A DNA stretch of 64,000 nt from Sambucus nigra (lineage: Eukaryota > Streptophyta > Magnoliopsida > Dipsacales > Adoxaceae): positions 710,678,456 through 710,742,455 of the forward strand of contig OX422207.1 in the NCBI GenBank assembly GCA_949130495.1. The letters run 5' to 3'. The translations under genes were made by a program, and so were the position numbers. The notes under the pieces are model-generated. The model worked only from the letters and a program-made list of their open reading frames with translations, was not told the DNA's origin and ran no database searches. The first letter of the stretch is position 1. Every line of letters begins with the position of its first letter. This document shows, one piece after another, positions 32,037 to 43,625 of the stretch.

Positions 32037-34956
32037 TGTCGCATCCATGAATTCTAAGTTTAAAATAATAAATAAAGAAAAATATACTAAATAAATTAAA
32101 GGCAACGGAAATTTAAAAGATATTTATTAGGGGAGATGTCTAGCATCTTATTACATAACTGAGTCTGAAATAAATAGAAATACATAATTTATTCGGGCAT
32201 GCCACATATAAGGTAAAATTGTAGGAAACACTCAAAAATCATAAGAGATAATAAGTCGTTGTGTAGATATTTCAATGGGAACTACCATCTTTGTCTCCTA
32301 CCACCCATACATACGTGACCGAAAAGATTTTTTGAGGTAAAATAGAATAAAAGTCTAGACGTTTGAGAGGTATATCATCTTCTTCAGGTTCGTCATCTAT
32401 CTGGAAGGAAAACAATCAAGAAGACATGCCAAGTAGATAATTTTCATTTCTATACAAAGTACAGAAGAAAAGGCATTGTTAGAGATTAATAGGATTTGAT
32501 ATTCATGATATAAAATATGGACGCAACTGAAATATCATAGAAATTGTCAGTGGTATACTGGAGATTAACAATATGTAAATGAATGATATGGCAGAGTGTA
32601 TTAAATTAAAGGTTCAGACTATAACAAGAGAACCCATACATTATTAGTTATAAGGGCTCCAATTGCATAGACATCCCATTACAATGTCGTCCAAAGTATA
32701 ATCTGTACTTGGACAGGGAATCCCAAAATATTGGATAATAATTATAATAAATGCTTGACACACATAGCTAGAGTAGCACTCATATGTATGTAGAAATAAC
32801 AAAACTAGGCACCCAACATTGGAATCCTACAGGCCAATTAGAATTACCTGGTATACTGGGGTCTATTCATTAAATCGTAAGGTATACTACTAGGGGTTTC
32901 ACTAATAATAATCTATAAATTGCAGGGTAATATGTAGTTATAATATGTTACATGGTTATACTATAATTAAGGGTAAACAAAAGAGTTCAATGGATTTTAC
33001 TGAGTCATAAGTTGTAAAGGTTTATCGATTTTTAGGAAAACTGAAATATCGATAGAATCAATATACGGAATAAACATGAACTACACAAATGAGTTCGTAT
33101 TTGAAATATGAGTTCAACATTATCAGAGAGTGATATAACAATTAGTTATGGTGAAAGACATAAGCTCAATTTTAATACTGAAACTAAAATTACCTCTTTG
33201 AAATTTCTATGGATTCTGGGTGTATACGTTTAATTCACAGGGTTGACTGGGAAGTCTGAAATCATGGAGAGTATAAGTAGGTTATAAAGGTTTAATATAA
33301 TGTGTACGTGATATAGTAAGATACCAAACTGAAATTAATTGCGGTGTAAAATTAACTAGGAGGGTTATAATTTATAATTTTAAAAAGTTAATATAATTAA
33401 TGTTTCCCACATTTCTAGTTGAATTTGAAATTAGTGATAGAAGATAAATTTATTTTTTAAACTAAATAATTTGTGGAAAAAGTTTGGGGTCATTCTGAAA
33501 TATTTAAAAAAGAGCCCAGGGTTTATGTGTAAATTACAACTTAATTTTTTTAAACTTAAAACTGGTTTTCTTGAGAAATGCTTTCCTGGGATCCCAAAAT
33601 AGTGATGTAATATACCATTTTGTTCAAAATTAAAAAAAAAAATTTGGAAAAAAAATCATAATTTTCGAATTGGATACGCGCCCTCGCGCGCTGAGTCAAA
33701 CTAACCATGTGCCTAATTTGACTTCTACTCGTACGCATGTAACGTGCTCGTCTCTGACCTTCAACAGTTTTACTTTAGGGTTTTAAAACTTTGACCTCAA
33801 ATTCGAAACATTTTAGAAATCCTTTTAAGTTGATTCTTGAATGAAAGATGCTTAATATTTGAAGAGGAATCCAACCATATAGATTTGAAGAATTTTAGTG
33901 GGCTAAATCAAGCTATTGGATTTTCGTATAAATAATGAAAATTTAACCCAATATAAGTAACTCAAAGTTATTAAGACTGTTCCGGCAACATACGAGCTTT
34001 GTTTTGTATAAAAAATGTGGAAGAATAAACTTGGTTTGAGTAATATGGATGGAGTAAAACTCTCAAATTAGTTTTCTGTAATTTTCAGGGGTGGAAACTT
34101 CAAGCTTTGATTTGGGGTATCAAAACTAGGTTTTGGTCCAAAGCAACTCTTCACCCAGATTCCTAAGAACCTAAGCTCAACTTACCTCGCTTTGAAACTG
34201 GTTGAAAACCAAGGAAGCACAATCCACCATTAAAAGCTCAAGCTTTAATAGAGTTTTCTTATTTTTGAGTCAATTTAGTGCGTTCCTATGTTAAAATTCA
34301 CATGAAAACTCGTAATTCTACTCTACATATATACAGAAACATAACCAAATTGAAGAAACGAGCATTCATGCATAAAATAATTGAAAAGTATAAACTCTCA
34401 AATTTTTACTTTGGAATAGCTCTTAGTTGGGATGGTTTTCTTCTGAGGTAAAAGGGGGTATTTATAGGGTTTGTGGGAGTTAATTAGTAGGTTTAGAGGT
34501 GGAGATAAGGTTGAATTGCACAAATTTTTACCAAGGTTTTATTGGATGTAAAATGGGTATCATGTTTAACCCACATGGTACAAGCCATGTTGGTTGTCCA
34601 GCTGGGGCCATGTCACCAAGGGGAAAGGGTAAATAAGTTTAGGTTTTGATTTTGTTCCTTGGATAGTTTTGAATTAGTTTTAAGGGTTTTTAGTTATTTT
34701 CTAAAAGTTTAGTGGATTATGTGCCACTTATTCAATTCTAATGGTCTAGTTCTTGATATTCCTATAATATATAAGTCATTTGATTAAACTTTGAGTGAAA
34801 GTTAGGGTTCAATTGATATAGAAAAGTGTAAGTTATCTTGAATTTTCCTTAAGGGACATTTTGTTAGTTTAGTACAATTCTAGTGTTTAATTGGAATTTC
34901 CATCTATTCAGGGGACTAAAGCATTTATTAAAGTATGTTTAGAGTGGGTTGTTATA
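32037..34956 (-). repeat. Reverse-strand Ty3-type LTR, about 2.9 kb
   Basis: The minus strand starts TATAACAACCCAC at 34956, close to the TGTAACAACCC start of the Tekay LTR, and ends GGATGCGACA at 32037 next to a primer site. The size and ends fit a chromovirus LTR of the Tekay group. The internal region is truncated or unrecognisable below 32020. It contains a weak palindrome cluster at 33685-33752. Right flank sequence from 34957 belongs to an older SIRE-like relic. Confidence 0.7.
33685..33752. repeat. Decayed CpG palindrome cluster in the 2.9-kb LTR
   Basis: CGCGCGCTGA (33685), CATGTGCCTA (33706), CGTACGCATG (33730) and CGTGCTCGTC (33743) resemble decayed CGTGCGCACG words, the first three 21 and 24 bp apart. 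The stretch is strikingly CpG-rich for its surroundings. No perfect copy remains, so this is the weakest of the clusters. Confidence 0.45.
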
Positions 34957-35243
34957 TAAACCAAATATCTTTTTGAGTTTTTAAACAATTTTAAAATAAT
35001 ACCAATTTTTAAAAAACAAATAACTCAAAAGACAAATAAAATCTTTTTTGTATTTTTCAATAGGATCCAATAAATGAAAAAATAAAAATACAAAAGACTC
35101 AAACTATATACAACTAGCAAACATATATACCATAAAGTACAAAAACTAGTGTATGTAAACATGTGAACACAATCAACCATTAGATATAGCATGAGAAGTA
35201 TTATGTGTAAGCATTCAAGAATCAACAAGTCTATCATGTAAAG
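34957..35243 (-). other. Left part of an older reverse-strand SIRE-like relic
   Basis: Low-complexity text with CTTTTTGAGTTTTT and ACTAGCAAACAT resembles the segment downstream of gag in the gag-only element (23740-23900). It is separated from its continuation at 41722 by the 35244-41721 insertion. It ends TAAAG, the target-site copy. Confidence 0.45.
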
Positions 35244-35814
35244 TGATACGACGCAAATATTGCGTATTTCACCCGTTAACCTACGCCTTATTAGCCCCCT
35301 TGGGTATATTAATCCCTATACTTATGCTCGTTAACCAGACAACCTCGAATTTCTATGTTAACATGATTTGCAGGGGTTAATTGAGCTTTTGTAGGTATTT
35401 GGATGCTTAGTATGAAGTTCGGACGCTTTCCGAAAATGTTTCGTCGACTTTTGCAGCTTCGGGGGAATTTTAGTAATTCCATCATTCGGGTTTGAATCCC
35501 GAGCTCTTCACGAAAGTTGAAGCCCTTTGATTTCTCTTCGCGTGGCCGCCGACGGTGCATGATTCCGAGTTGTATCGATGGAGTTATGGCATTTTTAGGA
35601 TGGTTTTTACTGCAAAAGTACACTCAAGGTCACATTCAAGGGAATTTTAGTCATTTCATATTTTGGTTTTTTAACCTAATGTCTTCTTGGATATTGTAGT
35701 CCTCTGAGTTATCTTCGCGTAGCCTCCAACCGTGCCTCATTCTGATCTATAACGAAGAAATGGCGGCATTTTCCGTATAACATGACAAAGCTGCAGAATT
35801 GCAGACCTGTAGAG

Positions 35815-35919
35815 TGAATCGATTCGCCTCAAAACCGAATCGATTCGGAATGCTGCAGAATTACAGCTGCGAACTTCCCCTGTTTCCGAATCGATTCGGA
35901 CCATTTTCGAATCGATTCG
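35815..35919. repeat. CGAATCGATTCG palindrome array, 5' LTR of the Athila-like element
   Basis: Four copies start at 35815 (first base T), 35836, 35887 and 35908, spaced 21, 51 and 21 bp. The gap of 51 holds GCTGCAGAATTACAGCTGC, which has partly inverted halves. The word is identical to that in the Tekay-type LTR at 7145-7321. Confidence 0.92.
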
Positions 35920-35975
35920 GCCCTCCATATTTTTGGTTTTCTTCCCTTTTATTACAAGTTTGCCATAGGATATTT

Positions 35976-35984
35976 GGTATATAA
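35976..35984 (+). promoter_or_regulatory. Candidate TATA box of the Athila-like 5' LTR
   Basis: GTATATAAC followed by pyrimidine-rich ACTTTCTCTTC, about 57 bp after the last palindrome. The same arrangement is kept in the 3' LTR near 40830. Position is plausible; the start site is not proven. Confidence 0.6.
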
Positions 35985-36874
35985 CACTTTCTCTTCATTT
36001 TGAAGAGAAATATCTTCATTTTTATCTTAGTTTAGGGTTTGGGTTTGGAGAGGTTTTCTTCATTTCTTTTTGGGATGATAACCATTTGGGGTTTGTAAGT
36101 TGAACTTTTCATTTCCTTTACCATTAATATTGTTGTTCTAGTTTATTTCCATTGTTGTAGTTTAATTTCATGCTTAGATAATTAGTTTTAGTTATTTATT
36201 TCTTGCTTAATTAGTTTATTGTTTTGGTAATTAGTTTCATTTATGTCTTGCCCTTAGATAAATAGGGTCGGGATTGTGTTCCGCCATTTACGGGTTTGGA
36301 CCTCGAAAGTTAGGGTTTCGTGTAAAATTGCATTTAATTGAAACCTCGCGTATTAAAGTTGGATTATTATGCGTTTAACTTTATTTGTCACGCAACTTTA
36401 GTGTTTATAGCGATAATCCGAATTTAATCCGTGTGTGACCATTTTTCCGTTAAATGTTTAATCTCGCAACTTTGGATTGAATTCCTTATTGTGTGATGTT
36501 TATGCTTAATTGAAAATGCTCGATTAAATTTCTTTCGAGCCTTAACTCTAATTAGTAGTTGTTTCAATCCGTGTGGTAGAATGCGATCCCGATCCTCGCT
36601 TTACTTTTGTGTAGCGTAACTTATTCTTTTCTTTTGTCACCATTTCCAACCATCACCTTTTCTTATTTCTTTTACACCATTTTTATTCTTGAAGTTTTAA
36701 AACAATTAACATCTAAAATCTAATCACTCCCTGTGGATTTCTTACGATACCCGACTTACCGCTGTGCTTGCTTGTCAAGTGTAGTTGTAGCTTAGGTTTT
36801 CTTTGTATCGCGGCGGCGAAACACACGACGATTGTGTCCTCACACGAACACACTTTTTCCGCCCGGTCACAAAA

Positions 36875-36892
36875 TGGCGCCGTTACCGGGGA
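36875..36892 (+). promoter_or_regulatory. Primer-binding site, tRNA-Asp type
   Basis: TGGCGCCGTTACCGGGGA, five bases after the LTR end, complements the 3' end of plant tRNA-Asp with one likely difference (A where G is usual). It is typical of Athila and Tat lineages. Confidence 0.92.
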
Positions 36893-37063
36893 GTGTGTTT
36901 TAGATAGTAATTGTTTTATTACTTCGTAGTATTTTTCCTTTTGTATTTGTATTCTTTGTTTTAACCTTTTTTGCAGGATAGCATATTTGAGCGCTAAGAA
37001 ACTTTGATTCGCGGTTGCTCACTTTCTTGCTCGGATTCTCCATCTACAAACAACGAGGTAATC

Positions 37064-37905
37064 ATGTCCTACTATTATAGTTATTACGGTTATTCTAATG
37101 ATTCATACTTTGGGGATAGTTTTCAAGTTTTTCATTTTCAAGATTTTCTTGAAAATGAAAGACTTGAAAACATTTATCGCAATGAAAATCGTTATTGGGA
37201 GCTTGAGTTGGATTCATTATTCGAATCCAATGGCGATTCTTATTTCATTACTTTCGAAGACGAGTTTCAACCAAATGAGGAGTCCGAGGCTCTTGAGCCG
37301 GGAAGCCTACTTTGGAAGAAACTTTGCTTCTTTACTCCCAAGGTTTGGAAAGCTTAAATGATGCTGGAATGAGACTTGGAGCACTTTGCGATGAGATGAA
37401 TTCTTATGCACAAAACAACGAGGAGGTGGAAACTTGTGTTTCACCTCAATTTTTCAAAGAATTTCTCATCGAATGTGAATCTCTCTCCCCCGAAATTCAA
37501 TCTCCTTCCGACGATAAGTTGATGGAGATTGAATTTATTTCATTACCATATACGTTTTTCGTCATTGAACCATTAGAATTACCGGTTGATTCCTATGAGT
37601 CGGTAGAAACTTTTAAAACTTTTAAACTTTTTTCCGATGAGGACACCTTGCCGGACTTATTTTCGATGGATGTTATCCCGATGTGTGCACCATCTCCCAC
37701 CCATTTGAAAAATCTTTGGGAGATGAGTCGATTTTTCTTGGACCTCAAGTGTACCTTTCCCCCTTATTATCCAAATCCCCCATCGTCCGACCAAAATTTC
37801 AAATTGGCGATGGTTCACTTTTTTCACCACCCACATGCCTTCCGTTGTTCAAACGGAATTCTTATTTTTCGGGAGGCCTGTTCGCTTTGGAGGGTCCACC
37901 GTTAA
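37064..37905 (+). pseudogene. Unidentified acidic protein of the Athila-like element, one frameshift
   Basis: An ATG at 37064 opens MSYYYSYYGYSNDSYFGDSF, a Tyr-rich start, followed by an acidic segment (EDEFQPNEESEALEPG). This frame stops at 37355; the neighbouring frame is open over the junction (TLEETLLLYSQGLESLND from about 37309) and runs to TAA at 37903. Over 280 codons there is only this one break, unlike the heavily broken frames elsewhere. I do not recognise a domain; there are no zinc knuckle, RT or protease motifs. I looked for a heptamer suited to -1 frameshifting at 37300-37355 and saw none, so an indel is more likely. It may be a family-specific accessory protein or a diverged Gag piece. 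Confidence 0.5.
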
Positions 37906-38206
37906 TCTTTCAAAGTCAAATTCCTTTTTGGGTGGACCTTCAACTATTTAGACTTCTAGTGTATAGTTAGTGTGAAGCCTAAATTGTAGGTTGTAAATAG
38001 TTAGCTTTTTAATTTTCTTTCTTTCCTATTTTTCTTTCCTTTTAATTTAGTCTAGTGTAATTAGTAAACTTTTTGTTATTTGTTTTTTCTATGCTCGGTA
38101 CTAACTTGTTTTGTAGATTCCTTTGGACTCGCGCTTATGGAGATCGCTCCAATTTTGGGTAATATCGTTCTTTTACTCTCTTTGTGTTGTGTTCTTAATG
38201 CGCATT

Positions 38207-38240
38207 GAGGACAATGCAACATTTAAGTTAGGGGGTGTAG
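38207..38240 (+). other. Athila-type conserved GAGGACAAT...GGGGG motif
   Basis: GAGGACAATGCAACATTTAA followed by GTTAGGGGGTGTAGG. From memory of Athila-group elements, a near-identical string with an internal purine tract marks the junction after pol. It supports the lineage call even though pol is missing. Confidence 0.65.
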
Positions 38241-38299
38241 GATTTTCTATCCATTTCGTGTGTAGTCCATTGATTTGCTTACTTTTAGTTACTAAGTAT

Positions 38300-40079
38300 G
38301 CCTTTTTGTGAAAAATTTGAAAATTTTCAAAAATATTTTCTTTCTTTTTTCTCCTTTGTTGGGTATTTTGCCTTATTTCCGATGACAAATTTCAATAATT
38401 GCCCGATCCAATAGACAACTCAATGATGCATGTTCTTGATTTTAGAAGTTATTAGATTTTAGTCCTTAAATCATTGATATTGTGAATAACTTCATGAATT
38501 AAACTTTATCCCATGAGCATATGCACTTTCGTTGTTATATTGATTTGGTTTAAGATTTTTATAACTCGGTAATCTTTTGTTGCATTGTATATACTTACAC
38601 CGAGTAAGCTTTGTACCTTTCGTCGTTTGTGAGTGTTATACACTATTCTTTTCTCATTGAAAACGTTGAATTCGTTGGTAATCTCACTAATCTTTCATTT
38701 GACTGTTCATTAATTGAGCTCATACTTGAAATGTGTTACTTGATCATGATTTTCATATATTGTTTTGACTCGAGAATTGCGTAAACTTTGTGAAATGATC
38801 ATAGGCCATCTTTGTCATATCACCCATATTAGCCTTGACCTCACCCTTATATGTTTACCCTCGTTAACCCCTTTGAGCCTAAATATAGCCCTTCGTTTCA
38901 TAACCCAAATCCCATAACCAACTCCAAATTGGAATTTTAAACCATACATACACCTTCCATACCTTTATTTGGAATGTTAGTTGGGATTGAATGATGCTGT
39001 TATGATGTCGGTTGCAATTTAGGCATATGAGAGTTTGATAAGCAAAGAAAAGAAAGAAGTGAAAAAGTGAAGAAAAAGAGAAAGCAAAAAGAAAAGAAAA
39101 CAAAAGAGAAAAATGAGAAAGAAAAGAAAAGAAAAAGAAAAGAAAAGAGAAAGTTGTATATGTTGTGTATAGTTCAATAAGCTTTGATTACTCTCCAGTT
39201 GTTATATCTAATGCTTGTTTGGAAGTTACTTTCCATTTTTGATATTGCCCGCATCCTTCCCATTATTCCAAGTTTTCATCTCCGAACACTTTGAATCCGT
39301 ACATATACCTTTCATTTCGTACCTTAATCCCAAACCTACATTACAACCCTATAAAGTCATATGTGATCTTAGGGTGCATTTAATTTAAAAGTCATAATAG
39401 TTTTGATAATCTGTGAAAATGCATTTCGCCTCTTTTAGTGTGCGGTATCCTTTCATTGAGATTACAATTTTTCAGTTTATATATAGTGTTCTTCATTTGT
39501 GACATGTGTGCGGTGCAGTTTCCATTTACATTTACTCTTTATGCCCGCATGTCCCGTGTATTACCTCCCTTTTCATAGTGAATTCATTTGTTGAGCGTAA
39601 TGCCCGTGAGGATTGAATGTATGCTTGCTTTGATTAGTATCCGATTTATATAAGTTTTTCACCAAATCACACTATGCATGTGCTTTCCCCCCTCCCACTT
39701 TTAAAGTTTCAATTCTATGAGGTGCATTCAACTTGTTAATAATAACGGACTTTAGCTTGAATTCGTTCAATATGCTAATAACATGTTTGAAATCTTTTTC
39801 GTTGTTGTTGAGTTTGTCGCATATTGGGTTGGGCATATTTTGAGGAAACCATGTGATGTTTGTGGGTTTCATCCCTGAAAACCCTCACGAGACGACACTC
39901 GTCCACTAGGGTAACCTAGGGGTTTAACGGCTTATTGCATATGCTAAATGCAATCGTTCGCCCGCGAAAGTGGCCTTATCTTTTTATTTCTTTTTCATCC
40001 CATTTTGTACTTGTATCCTACTTTTGGTCTGCTTGTAGTTCTTGTAGTTTCTTATTTCTATGCTAGGGACTAGCAATGT
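38300..40079 (+). other. Non-coding 3' internal region of the Athila-like element
   Basis: AT-rich, without an open frame I can support. It contains an A/G-only run of about 110 bases (39045-39153) and CCTAGGGTAACCTAGG-like inverted text near 39907-39920. Confidence 0.7.
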
Positions 40080-40094
40080 GTAAGTTATGGGGTG
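40080..40094 (+). promoter_or_regulatory. Polypurine-like tract before the 3' LTR
   Basis: GTAAGTTATGGGGTG directly precedes the LTR start TGATAC. It is short and interrupted, but correctly placed. Confidence 0.6.
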
Positions 40095-41721
40095 TGATAC
40101 GACGCAAATATTGCGTATTTCACCCGTTAACCTACGCTTTATTAGCCCCCTTGGGTATCTTAATCCCTATACTTATGCTCGTTAACCAGACAACCTAGGA
40201 TTTCTATGTTAACATGTTTTGCAGGGGTTAATTGAGCTTTTGTAGGTATTTGGATGCTTAGTATGAAGTTCGGACGCTTTCCGGAAATGTTTCGTCGACT
40301 TTTGTAGCTTCGGGGGCATTTTAGTAATTCCAGAATTCGGGTTTGAATCCCGAGCTCTTCACGGAAGTTGAATCCCTTTAATTTCTCTTCGCGTGGCCGC
40401 CGACAGTGCATGATTCCGAGTTGTATCGATGGAGTTATGGCATTTTTAGGATGGTTTTTACTGCAAAAGTACACTCAAGGTCACATTCAAGGGCATTTTA
40501 GTCATTTCATATTTTGGTTTTTTAGCCTAATATCTTCTTGGATATTGTAGTCCTCTGAGTTATCTTCGCGTAGCCTCCGACCGTGCCTCATTCCGAGCTA
40601 TAACGAAGAAATGGCGGCATTTTCCGTAAAACATGACAAAGCTGCAGAATTGCAGACCTGTAGGGGCGAATCGATTCGCCTCAAAACCGAATCGATTCGG
40701 AATGCTGCAGAATTACAGCTGCGAACTTCCCCTGTTTCCGAATCGATTCAGACCATTTCCGAATCGATTCAGCCCTCCATATTTTTGGTTTTCTTCCCTT
40801 TTATTACAAGTTTGCCATAGGATATTTGGTATATAACACTTTCTCTTCATTTTGAAGAGAAATATCTTCATTTTTAGCTTAGTTTAGGGTTTGGGTTTGG
40901 AGAGGTTTTCTTCATTTCTTTTTGGGATGATAACCATTTGGGGTTTGTAAGTTGAACTTTTCATTTCCTTTACCATTAATATTGTTGTTCTAGTTTATTT
41001 CCATTGTTGTAGTTTAATTTCATACTTAGATAATTAGTTTTAGTTATTTATTTCTTGCTTAATTAGTTTATTGTTTTGTTAATTAGTTTCATTTATGTCT
41101 TGCCCTTAGATAAATAGGGTCGGGGTTGTGTTCCGCCATTTACGGGTTTGGACCTCGAAAGTTAGGGTTTCGTGTAAAATTGCATTTAATTGAAACCTCG
41201 CGTATTAAAGTTGGATTATTATGCGTTTAACTTTATTTGTCACGCAACTTTAGTGTTTATAGCGATAATCCGAATTTAATCCGTGTGTGACCATTTTTCC
41301 GTTAAATGTTTAATCTCGCAACTTTGGATTGAATTCCTTATTGTGTGATGTTTATGCTTAATTGAAAATGCTCGATTAAATTTCTTTCGAGCCTTAACTC
41401 TAATTAGTAGTTGTTTCGATCCGTGTGGTAGAATGCGATCCCGATCCTCGCTTTACTTTTGTGTAGCGTAACTTATTCTTTTCTTTTGTCACCATTTCCA
41501 ACCATCACATTTTCTTATTTCTTTTACACCATTTTTATTCTTGAAGTTTTAAAACAATTAACATCTAAAATTTAATCACTCCCTGTGGATTTCTTACGAT
41601 ACCCGACTTACCGTTGTGCTTACTTGTCAAGTGTAGTTGTAGCTTAGATTTTTTTTGTATCGCGGCGGCAAAACACACGACAATTGTGTCCTCACACGAA
41701 CACACTTTTTCCGCCCGGTCA
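40095..41721 (+). repeat. 3' LTR of the Athila-like element
   Basis: 1627 bp with the same ends as the 5' LTR, followed by the TAAAG duplication at 41722. The palindrome array lies at 40667-40771. Confidence 0.94.
40667..40771. repeat. CGAATCGATTCG palindrome array, 3' LTR of the Athila-like element
   Basis: Copies start at 40667, 40688, 40739 and 40760, spaced 21, 51 and 21 bp exactly as in the 5' LTR. The first two are perfect; the last two end in CA instead of CG, as expected from CpG decay. Confidence 0.92.
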
Positions 41722-42089
41722 TAAAGCCCCCTCCAAATCAGATCTCCTAACCCACGTAGGTGTAACGTGATGCTCTAGGGTTTGGATAATCTCGGTGACT
41801 CTAGACTTAGACTTTCTAGGACCATTTCTAAAATCTGATCAAAAATTCCTAAGGTGACCTTTCCTACCGTAATGTGTGCATGTGTAGGCACGGAGAAGGG
41901 TTTTACCTAATGGTTGACCTTTTTTAACGTTACTAGTAAAGGTTGAATATCTTTAAAATATTGTCTTGGCTTTAGTACCAGAAGCATCTAGATTATCGAA
42001 GACAATCCCACACTTGTCATATTTGATTTTGATGGTGCCTAGAATTTTATCCAACTTTTTCGACCTAGATTCCAAATCAAAATTGACAT

Positions 42090-43580
42090 GACTCAGGTCT
42101 CTCATTATTTCTTATAGCTCCACTATCCTAGACTCAAGTAAATTCATAGACACTTCAAACTCGAGAAGCTCCTTCTTTGAAACCTCCATCAAATCACGAA
42201 GTCTATCTCTCACACCCTCAACATACTCGAGCTTCTCTCTAAGAGACATCTCATATGCAATTAATTAAGCATTGACGCATGGCACATTCTTTCATCCTAG
42301 CTTCCAACTTAAAGTTTTCCTTCTTTAATTTCACCGATTTCGTATAAAACTCACGGAAGGCAACTTGGAGTTCATTCTCCCACTCCTCTTCTTCATCCTT
42401 TTCTTTTTCACTCTCTCAACTATCACTCACTTGGGAATAAAAAAATAATGGCCTCGAAAGTGTCATTTTTAGAATTATCTTGATGGAAATAATTTTCATT
42501 AAGGCTCTCATGACTAGCCATGAACGCGGTGTAGTTGCGCTCAATGGGGGAATCAGATCCCTCTTTTGGATCACTATCACTAAGGTTGGCATTATAAATC
42601 TTTGGTTTTTTGCCATCCTTCCTTGGTTTAGTGGGTCACTCAGTTGCCCTATGTCCGTAACCCTCACACGAAAAGTATCTATCAGACTCATCGCTCTTAA
42701 AATTATCATTAGACTTTTTAGGCAAGTGATTGGCCTTATTATACTTATTTTCCTCAAACTTCTTTACATCCTTCGATTGTTTTTTAAACTTGAGATTTTT
42801 TTTAAATTTCTTAGCAAACATGGCCATATCATCGGAATCGATGTCAATCTCATCATCCTAAATAAGTGTTTCCTGTTTCCTGGCTTTCAAAGCAATGCCC
42901 TTATCTTCTTCTTCATTTTAAAGGAAAACATGTCGAGATCACGAGTTTGAAAATCACCTACAATCTCTTCAAGTTTCGTAGAGTCCAAAGTACCCAAGGA
43001 ATTCAAAACTGTCAATTTTGAAATAAATCTTTCAAGAAAAGACCTTAATATTTTCTTAATTACTCGAATTTTGGGTATTCTCTCTCCCAAGTTAAAAGAC
43101 GAGTTCATAATATTAGACAATTTAGCGTAGAGTTTATCGAAGGTTTCACTCTCGTCCATCTTAATGGTTTCAAACTGAGTGGTGAGGTTTTGGAGTTTGA
43201 AATCCTTAACAACACAATTAACTTTATGGATAAAGGTAATTGTATATCCCAATCCTCTTTATATGTTTCACATGTCATAATATGATAGAACTCCTCCAGT
43301 GTGATAGAATAAAATAGAGCATTTAAACCTAGAGAATTCTAATTTACTAACCTATGCTCATCCTCACTCCATTATTCTACGAGTTTAGGAATCCTATATT
43401 CACCAGCTAATGTTGTAGGTGGGGACCAACTATTAAGTACCGCTTACCATACCCGCTCATGTATCGCCTTAAGTGTTAATTTCATACGCATTTTCCAGTA
43501 TGCGTTATTAGACCCCTCAAATATCAGGGCCCTAGAATCGAATGATCCTTCGAATAAAAACTGCCAAATTCATGACAAAA
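42090..43580 (-). pseudogene. gag: gag relic of an older reverse-strand SIRE-like element
   Basis: The minus strand matches the gag at 25488-26099 over AYWKMRMKLTLKAI (near 43490) and the stretch SKLQNLTTQFETI equivalent (DFKLQNLTTQFETIKM, near 43190). A zinc knuckle at 42636-42677 has lost two ligands: the first Cys codon reads Tyr and the last is TGA (YFSCEGYGHRATE, stop). Coiled-coil and acidic text continues to about 42090. It has several frameshifts and stops and is clearly older than the 21-27 kb element. No pol is visible on the other side of the Athila-like insertion. Confidence 0.8.
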
Positions 43581-43607
43581 CATGTATCTAACGCAAAAAA
43601 TTAGTGT

Positions 43608-43624
43608 TCCTGCTCTGATATCAG
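43608..43624 (-). promoter_or_regulatory. Decayed primer-binding site of the older SIRE-like relic
   Basis: The minus strand reads CTGATATCAGAGCAGG, the initiator tRNA-Met site with TGG changed to TGA. It lies directly inside the LTR border at 43626. Confidence 0.75.
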
Positions 43625-43625
43625 T

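Larger units (their letters stand above)
35244..36869 (+). repeat. 5' LTR of the Athila-like element
   Basis: It begins with TGATACGACGCAAATATTGCG, which contains the small inverted repeat GCAAATATTGC, and ends CCGGTCA. The palindrome array is at 35815-35919 and a TATATAAC box is near 35977. Differences from the 3' LTR are denser in the first 350 bp than later. Confidence 0.94.
35244..41721 (+). mobile_element. Athila-like non-autonomous LTR retrotransposon, structurally complete
   Basis: LTRs of 1626 and 1627 bp start TGATACGACGC and end CCCGGTCA. The target-site duplication TAAAG lies at 35239-35243 and 41722-41726. The primer site matches tRNA-Asp, as in Athila and Tat elements. The 3.2-kb inside has one broken unidentified frame, a GAGGACAATGCAACATTTAA...GGGGG motif at 38207-38240 of the kind found near the end of Athila pol, a long purine tract and a G-rich tract before the 3' LTR. 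No RT, integrase or protease is present. The two LTRs differ by roughly 40 positions by eye (2-3%), so it is moderately young. A third LTR of the family is the solo LTR at 61706. Confidence 0.92.

Noticed and set aside
35309..35623. 104-codon reverse-strand frame conserved at 40160-40474 and 61771-62085
   Set aside because: Located in the three LTR copies of one family on the strand opposite transcription. Conservation equals LTR similarity. Low-priority, but the frame is open in all three, so it was considered.
37004..37063. Upstream extension of the Athila-like frame
   Set aside because: It would need a TTG start; the first ATG in frame is at 37064.
37300..37355. Programmed -1 frameshift joining the two frames of the Athila-like element
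   Set aside because: No X XXY YYZ heptamer in the zero frame within the overlap; a simple indel explains it.
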